Shown here: piece by piece, positions 6,597-8,715 of the stretch
Numbering within the stretch: the stretch's first letter is position 1
Layout of the letters: each line of letters begins with the position of its first letter
From: Betaproteobacteria bacterium
Lineage (GTDB): Bacteria > Pseudomonadota > Gammaproteobacteria > Burkholderiales > SG8-41
Reading direction: 5' to 3'
DNA: 8,715 nt
Assembly: GCA_021414185.1 (NCBI GenBank)
Contig: JAIOOZ010000623.1
Location: 1-8,715, forward strand
Notes under the pieces: model-generated
Told to the model about the DNA's origin: nothing
Seen by the model: the letters and a program-made list of their open reading frames with translations, nothing else
Databases searched by the model: none
Made by a program: the position numbers and the translations under genes

Positions 6597-6644
6597 CCCG
6601 CTGGCCGACATTTTTTAGAACCGGATGTCACGCACGCCACGTCG

Positions 6645-6917
6645 ATGGAACCTGTATATAAGTGCCCGCGATGCGGGTTTGCAATACTCAATCGCCGTTT
6701 CCCCAAGTGCGAGTCCTGCAAGGCAACGTTGCCGCAGGAGTTACTGTATACGCCGGAGCAAATTAAAGCACTCGACGCAGCCTTTGCAAAAAGACAACAT
6801 GAACTGGCAGTTTCCCGCAGAAAAAAACGTGCGCGTCGGATCGGCGGCGCCGAGGGGGCAGGCCCCGGCTGGGACGGTGGCGGTGGCGATGGCTGCGACG
6901 GCGGCGGTGGGGATTAG
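6645..6917 (+). CDS. small zinc-ribbon protein with Gly/Asp-rich tail
   Basis: A 90-residue product with an N-terminal zinc ribbon: Cys7-Pro-Arg-Cys10, eleven residues, then Cys22-Glu-Ser-Cys25. The middle (about 33-65) is helical and ends in a strongly basic SRRKKRARR cluster. The last part, after GPGW, is GGGGD-GCD-GGGGD. Small proteins of this plan, a CPxCG...CxxC head with a Gly/Asp tail, are found in Proteobacteria without assigned function. No signal peptide or membrane segment is visible. It begins 48 bases after the lipoprotein stop and has only a weak ribosome site. The basic cluster could bind nucleic acid or membrane; the acidic tail could bind metal. The extra Cys84 in the tail is unexplained. 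The coding call rests on the motif and on codon use similar to its neighbours. Confidence 0.8.
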   Translation: MEPVYKCPRCGFAILNRRFPKCESCKATLPQELLYTPEQIKALDAAFAKRQHELAVSRRKKRARRIGGAEGAGPGWDGGGGDGCDGGGGD

Positions 6918-7028
6918 CATTCCACGCCTGCGCCGGGCGCGAGCAGGGCTGTGCCGCGCCGCCAGACATCCCCTCGCGGTGCAATTGCCGGCGCAACAGC
7001 CGCGTGGGCCTCGGGATACGGGTTGCAC

Positions 7029-7586
7029 ATGACTGACACGCACACCGCCGGGACGCTTGTGATAGATGGCCCAAACGTGAAACTGCGGCTGGGCATTGCC
7101 GCCGTATTGATTGCCATCGGGGCTTTCCTCTGGAGCTTGACGGGCACATTCACCCTGGCCGGTGCGGAATTGGGCAACGCGAAATACTGGATCATGGCGC
7201 TGACCGCTTTCATGCTTGCGGCTCTCGTGCCGCTGAACAAGCTTGAATACCTCGATTTCAGCGACCGCCGGGTGGTCACCGTGTCACGCTATGGTCACGT
7301 GGAAATGAGCAAACAGTCCCGGCCGTTCTCGGATTTCAGCCGCATTGTGGTGCGGCATCTTTTTCATGCCGATCACGCCGGGCCCGACACCTACACAGGC
7401 GACGTCGGACTGAAACCGGCCGATGGTGGCAAAGTGCTATGGGTGAAGAGCTTTCCGGCAACTGAGGAATCGGTGCCGGCGCCCGCCGCCGAATTTGCGC
7501 GCAAGCTGAAAGAAATGACGGGATTGCCGCTGGCATCGCGGGGCGGCGGCGGGAGCGCGATGCAGGGCGACCAGGAGCCTCGTTAG
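7029..7586 (+). CDS. two-TM membrane protein of unknown function
   Basis: With the ATG at 7029 the product has 185 residues. Two hydrophobic segments lie at about 20-38 (RLGIAAVLIAIGAFLWSL) and 53-69 (YWIMALTAFMLAALVPL), forming a hairpin. The remaining C-terminal part, YLDFSDRRVVTVSRYGHVEM through VGLKPADGGKVLWVKSFPATEE, has the alternating pattern of a small beta domain, somewhat like bacterial PH-type domains after a TM hairpin. By orientation it would lie in the cytoplasm. I do not recognise a named family. The frame is open further upstream to a GTG at 6951, adding 26 residues of Arg/Ala-rich sequence; the ATG is preferred because that extension looks non-conserved and the ATG sits directly before the start of the folded part. 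The Shine-Dalgarno is weak in both cases. It is 111 bases after the zinc-ribbon stop. Confidence 0.8.
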   Translation: MTDTHTAGTLVIDGPNVKLRLGIAAVLIAIGAFLWSLTGTFTLAGAELGNAKYWIMALTAFMLAALVPLNKLEYLDFSDRRVVTVSRYGHVEMSKQSRPFSDFSRIVVRHLFHADHAGPDTYTGDVGLKPADGGKVLWVKSFPATEESVPAPAAEFARKLKEMTGLPLASRGGGGSAMQGDQEPR

Positions 7587-7642
7587 ACCTTTGTGCACTT
7601 GCCGCCTTCAGATGATAGAAGTCTGTCAGTCACTTATGGAAC

Positions 7643-7684
7643 AAAAGGAAAAAAAGAAAGGAAAAAAAGGGGCAGGCTGACCCT
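7643..7684 (+). repeat. polypurine tract followed by a GGGGCAGGCTGACCCT near-palindrome
   Basis: Thirty consecutive purines (7643-7672, mostly A with G pairs) run into GGGGCAGGCTGACCCT (7669-7684), whose halves GGGGCAG and CTGACCCT pair with one extra base. A related CTGACCCTC occurs at 2454-2462. The A-rich-then-GGGGTCAG layout resembles dispersed repeats common in betaproteobacterial intergenic DNA; that likeness is from memory. Confidence 0.5.
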
Positions 7685-7853
7685 CGATTCAGGAATTCCC
7701 TGACAGGCGCGCAAAAGCACATAGAAAATCTTGTACTTTTCGAAAAACCTGTCACGCGCGCGCAATAAAATAGTCCACTTGGCGGATACAACAGGCGAGT
7801 TACTGCTTGTCGGCGTTAATCGGCGGTTCCAAATTGTTCTTCAGATTGTATTC

Positions 7854-8014
7854 AGATATTACCGGGCGTACGCGCAAAAAAACCCCCGCTCACGGCGGGG
7901 GTTTTTATTTGGACAGAGCGAAGCGCGCTGTGTTTACCGCACTACGTCGCAACGCCCGCCCGGGTCCGTACGCATGAGCTGGAAAGGCAGTTCGTCGAAA
8001 CCAAGCCCGGGGTC
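7854..8014 (-). repeat. paralogous 3'-end block, copy B (tail codons + 3' UTR + terminator)
   Basis: This is the partner of 2120-2276. On the minus strand it covers the last 26 codons of the FecR-domain gene, its stop, UTR, terminator hairpin and a shared AGATAT at the far end. Stretches such as GACCCGGGCGGGCG and TGCGGTAAAC are identical between the copies. One 3-base indel near the stop keeps both frames intact. Confidence 0.8.
7878..7906 (-). terminator. strong bidirectional rho-independent terminator
   Basis: A perfect 12-bp stem, AAAAACCCCCGC (7878-7889) with GCGGGGGTTTTT (7895-7906), closes on a 5-base loop. On the minus strand it lies 27 bases after the FecR gene's stop and ends in seven T. 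On the plus strand it ends in five T, so it can also stop transcripts from the TPR-CHAT gene cluster. The two gene blocks converge here. Confidence 0.92.
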
Positions 8015-8641
8015 GCTCGTCAACAAACGCGGCTTGGTCTTGGCATCCTTGACGAAACCGAAGCGCGCTTCGCCGATAATCTCGGCGCCGCCTTCGTTTT
8101 GCATGATGTAGCTGCCGGTGTAAGTCGCGTGATACACACCGCGCTCGGCCTTGCCGCTGGTGCTGGTCACGCCGTCGCAGCCCTGGGTGCAGTCGAGCGT
8201 GTCGCCAGTGGAGCCGCGTATGCCTATCGTCGCCACCTGGGTGCCGATCTTGTAGGCATCCATGTTGCCGCGTTTGCCGATGAGCCCCGTGGCCGTGCGC
8301 AGCCCGCCTCGCAGCAGGCGGAAGAACGCGTTGTCGGCGTTCGGCTGCTCCTTGTTGAACGCGTAAGCCTCGATTTTCATCCGCGTGTTGGGGCGCATGG
8401 TCATCGTGCTGCCGTCGGTGAAGCCGAGCTGACCATAACTGTCGGCCTGCGTGGTGAGGGTATCGCCTGGATTGACTTCCGATCCGCGCGCCAGAATACG
8501 AATCGTGCCGTCCGGCCTCTGCGCGGACAACGTGCCGCTCAAATGCACGACCTGGCCAACGCCGTCCGCGAGCGCCGCGCCGCCGAATAACGCGAGCAGC
8601 AGGCCAAACATGCCGGAGAGAAAATATCGCTGAGTCGCCAT
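7934..8641 (-). CDS. exported FecR-domain-containing protein
   Basis: The 235-residue product starts with a clear signal peptide (MATQRYFLSGMFGLLLALFGGAALA, cleavage before DG). Residues about 47-145 form a FecR domain (Pfam PF04773): GSEVNPGDTLTTQADSYGQLGFTDGSTMTMRPNTRMKI, then the basic LLRGGLRTATGLIGKR and IGTQVATIGIRGSTGD. In classical FecR this domain relays a signal to an ECF sigma factor through the membrane; free-standing exported forms like this one, without a TM anchor, have no settled role. Cys151 and Cys155 (DCTQGCDG) could form a disulfide. The tail from residue 210, DPGLGFDELPFQ...DPGGRCD with Cys231, is shared with the RHS remnant at 2199-2276. The ATG at 8641 is chosen over one at 8668 because AGGGAG (8649-8654) lies 7 bases before it and the signal peptide then starts properly. 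No sigma factor or transporter gene is adjacent in the window. Confidence 0.9.
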   Translation of the reverse strand: MATQRYFLSGMFGLLLALFGGAALADGVGQVVHLSGTLSAQRPDGTIRILARGSEVNPGDTLTTQADSYGQLGFTDGSTMTMRPNTRMKIEAYAFNKEQPNADNAFFRLLRGGLRTATGLIGKRGNMDAYKIGTQVATIGIRGSTGDTLDCTQGCDGVTSTSGKAERGVYHATYTGSYIMQNEGGAEIIGEARFGFVKDAKTKPRLLTSDPGLGFDELPFQLMRTDPGGRCDVVR

Positions 8642-8648
8642 GAAGAAA

Positions 8649-8654
8649 CTCCCT
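8649..8654 (-). promoter_or_regulatory. Shine-Dalgarno of the FecR-domain gene
   Basis: AGGGAG on the minus strand, 7 bases before the ATG at 8641. It lies inside the longer frame that starts at 8668, and so decides the start. The AT-rich stretch beyond it (8665-8682, minus-strand AAAAATTGTAAATTTATG) may hold a -10 region, but no convincing -35 was found. Confidence 0.75.
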
Positions 8655-8715
8655 GATGTTGACGGCATAAATTTACAATTTTTGCCGCCTGCCGACTAGG
8701 GCAAATATCACGTAG

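Larger units (their letters stand above)
7587..7933. other. convergent intergenic region, 347 bp, with repeats but no gene
   Basis: No coding frame in this stretch is convincing. It holds, in order: a polypurine run (7643-7672) ending in a near-palindrome (7669-7684); CCTGACAGG (7699-7707), itself palindromic, whose TGACAGG is inverted as CCTGTCA at 7748-7754; TTTTCGAAAA (7737-7746), a 10-bp palindrome; an alternating CG run (7755-7763); and TTCAGATT/TTCAGATA direct repeats near 7843-7858. The middle is clearly more AT-rich than the flanking genes. The bidirectional terminator at 7878-7906 closes it on the right. Confidence 0.6.

Noticed and set aside
5763..6611. Minus-strand frame of 282 codons across the CHAT/lipoprotein junction
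   Set aside because: Antisense to two well-supported genes, one with a catalytic motif and one with a lipobox.
7731..8111. Plus-strand frame of 126 codons starting in the intergenic region
   Set aside because: It reads through the bidirectional terminator and then antisense to the FecR gene.

Overview
The window looks like a piece of a high-GC betaproteobacterial chromosome, probably Burkholderiales-like. That rests on a Bug/TctC-type solute-binding protein beside a cyclase-family hydrolase, Shine-Dalgarno and lipobox styles typical of Proteobacteria, and GC-rich codons. The assignment is inferred from gene content; no rRNA or other marker is present.

Left part (1-1916, minus strand): a cyclase-family hydrolase is followed 31 bases later by a Bug/TctC periplasmic binding protein that runs off the left edge. 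They form a likely two-gene operon for uptake and turnover of a small organic acid or amide.

Junction (1917-2579): a 127-bp MITE-like element with perfect 22-bp terminal inverted repeats, then a rho-independent terminator and a 5'-truncated RHS/YD-repeat gene remnant on the minus strand. The last ~25 codons of the remnant, its 3' UTR and its terminator are paralogous to the 3' end of the FecR-domain gene at the right end of the window. This is the least expected signal here: two unrelated architectures share one conserved C-terminal tail.

Centre (2580-7586, plus strand): a 1134-residue exported TPR-CHAT protein (12 tandem 42-residue TPR units, then a caspase-like CHAT domain with His982 and Cys1033), then closely spaced genes for a lipoprotein, a small zinc-ribbon protein with a Gly/Asp tail, and a two-TM membrane protein. 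The first two are probably translationally coupled; the last two are less tightly linked. An envelope-located CHAT peptidase with a lipoprotein partner is a reasonable but unproven reading.

Right part (7587-8715): a 347-bp intergenic stretch with a long polypurine tract and small palindromes, a strong bidirectional terminator, and a minus-strand gene for an exported FecR-domain protein with a good Shine-Dalgarno. No tRNA, rRNA, CRISPR array or transposase gene was seen.
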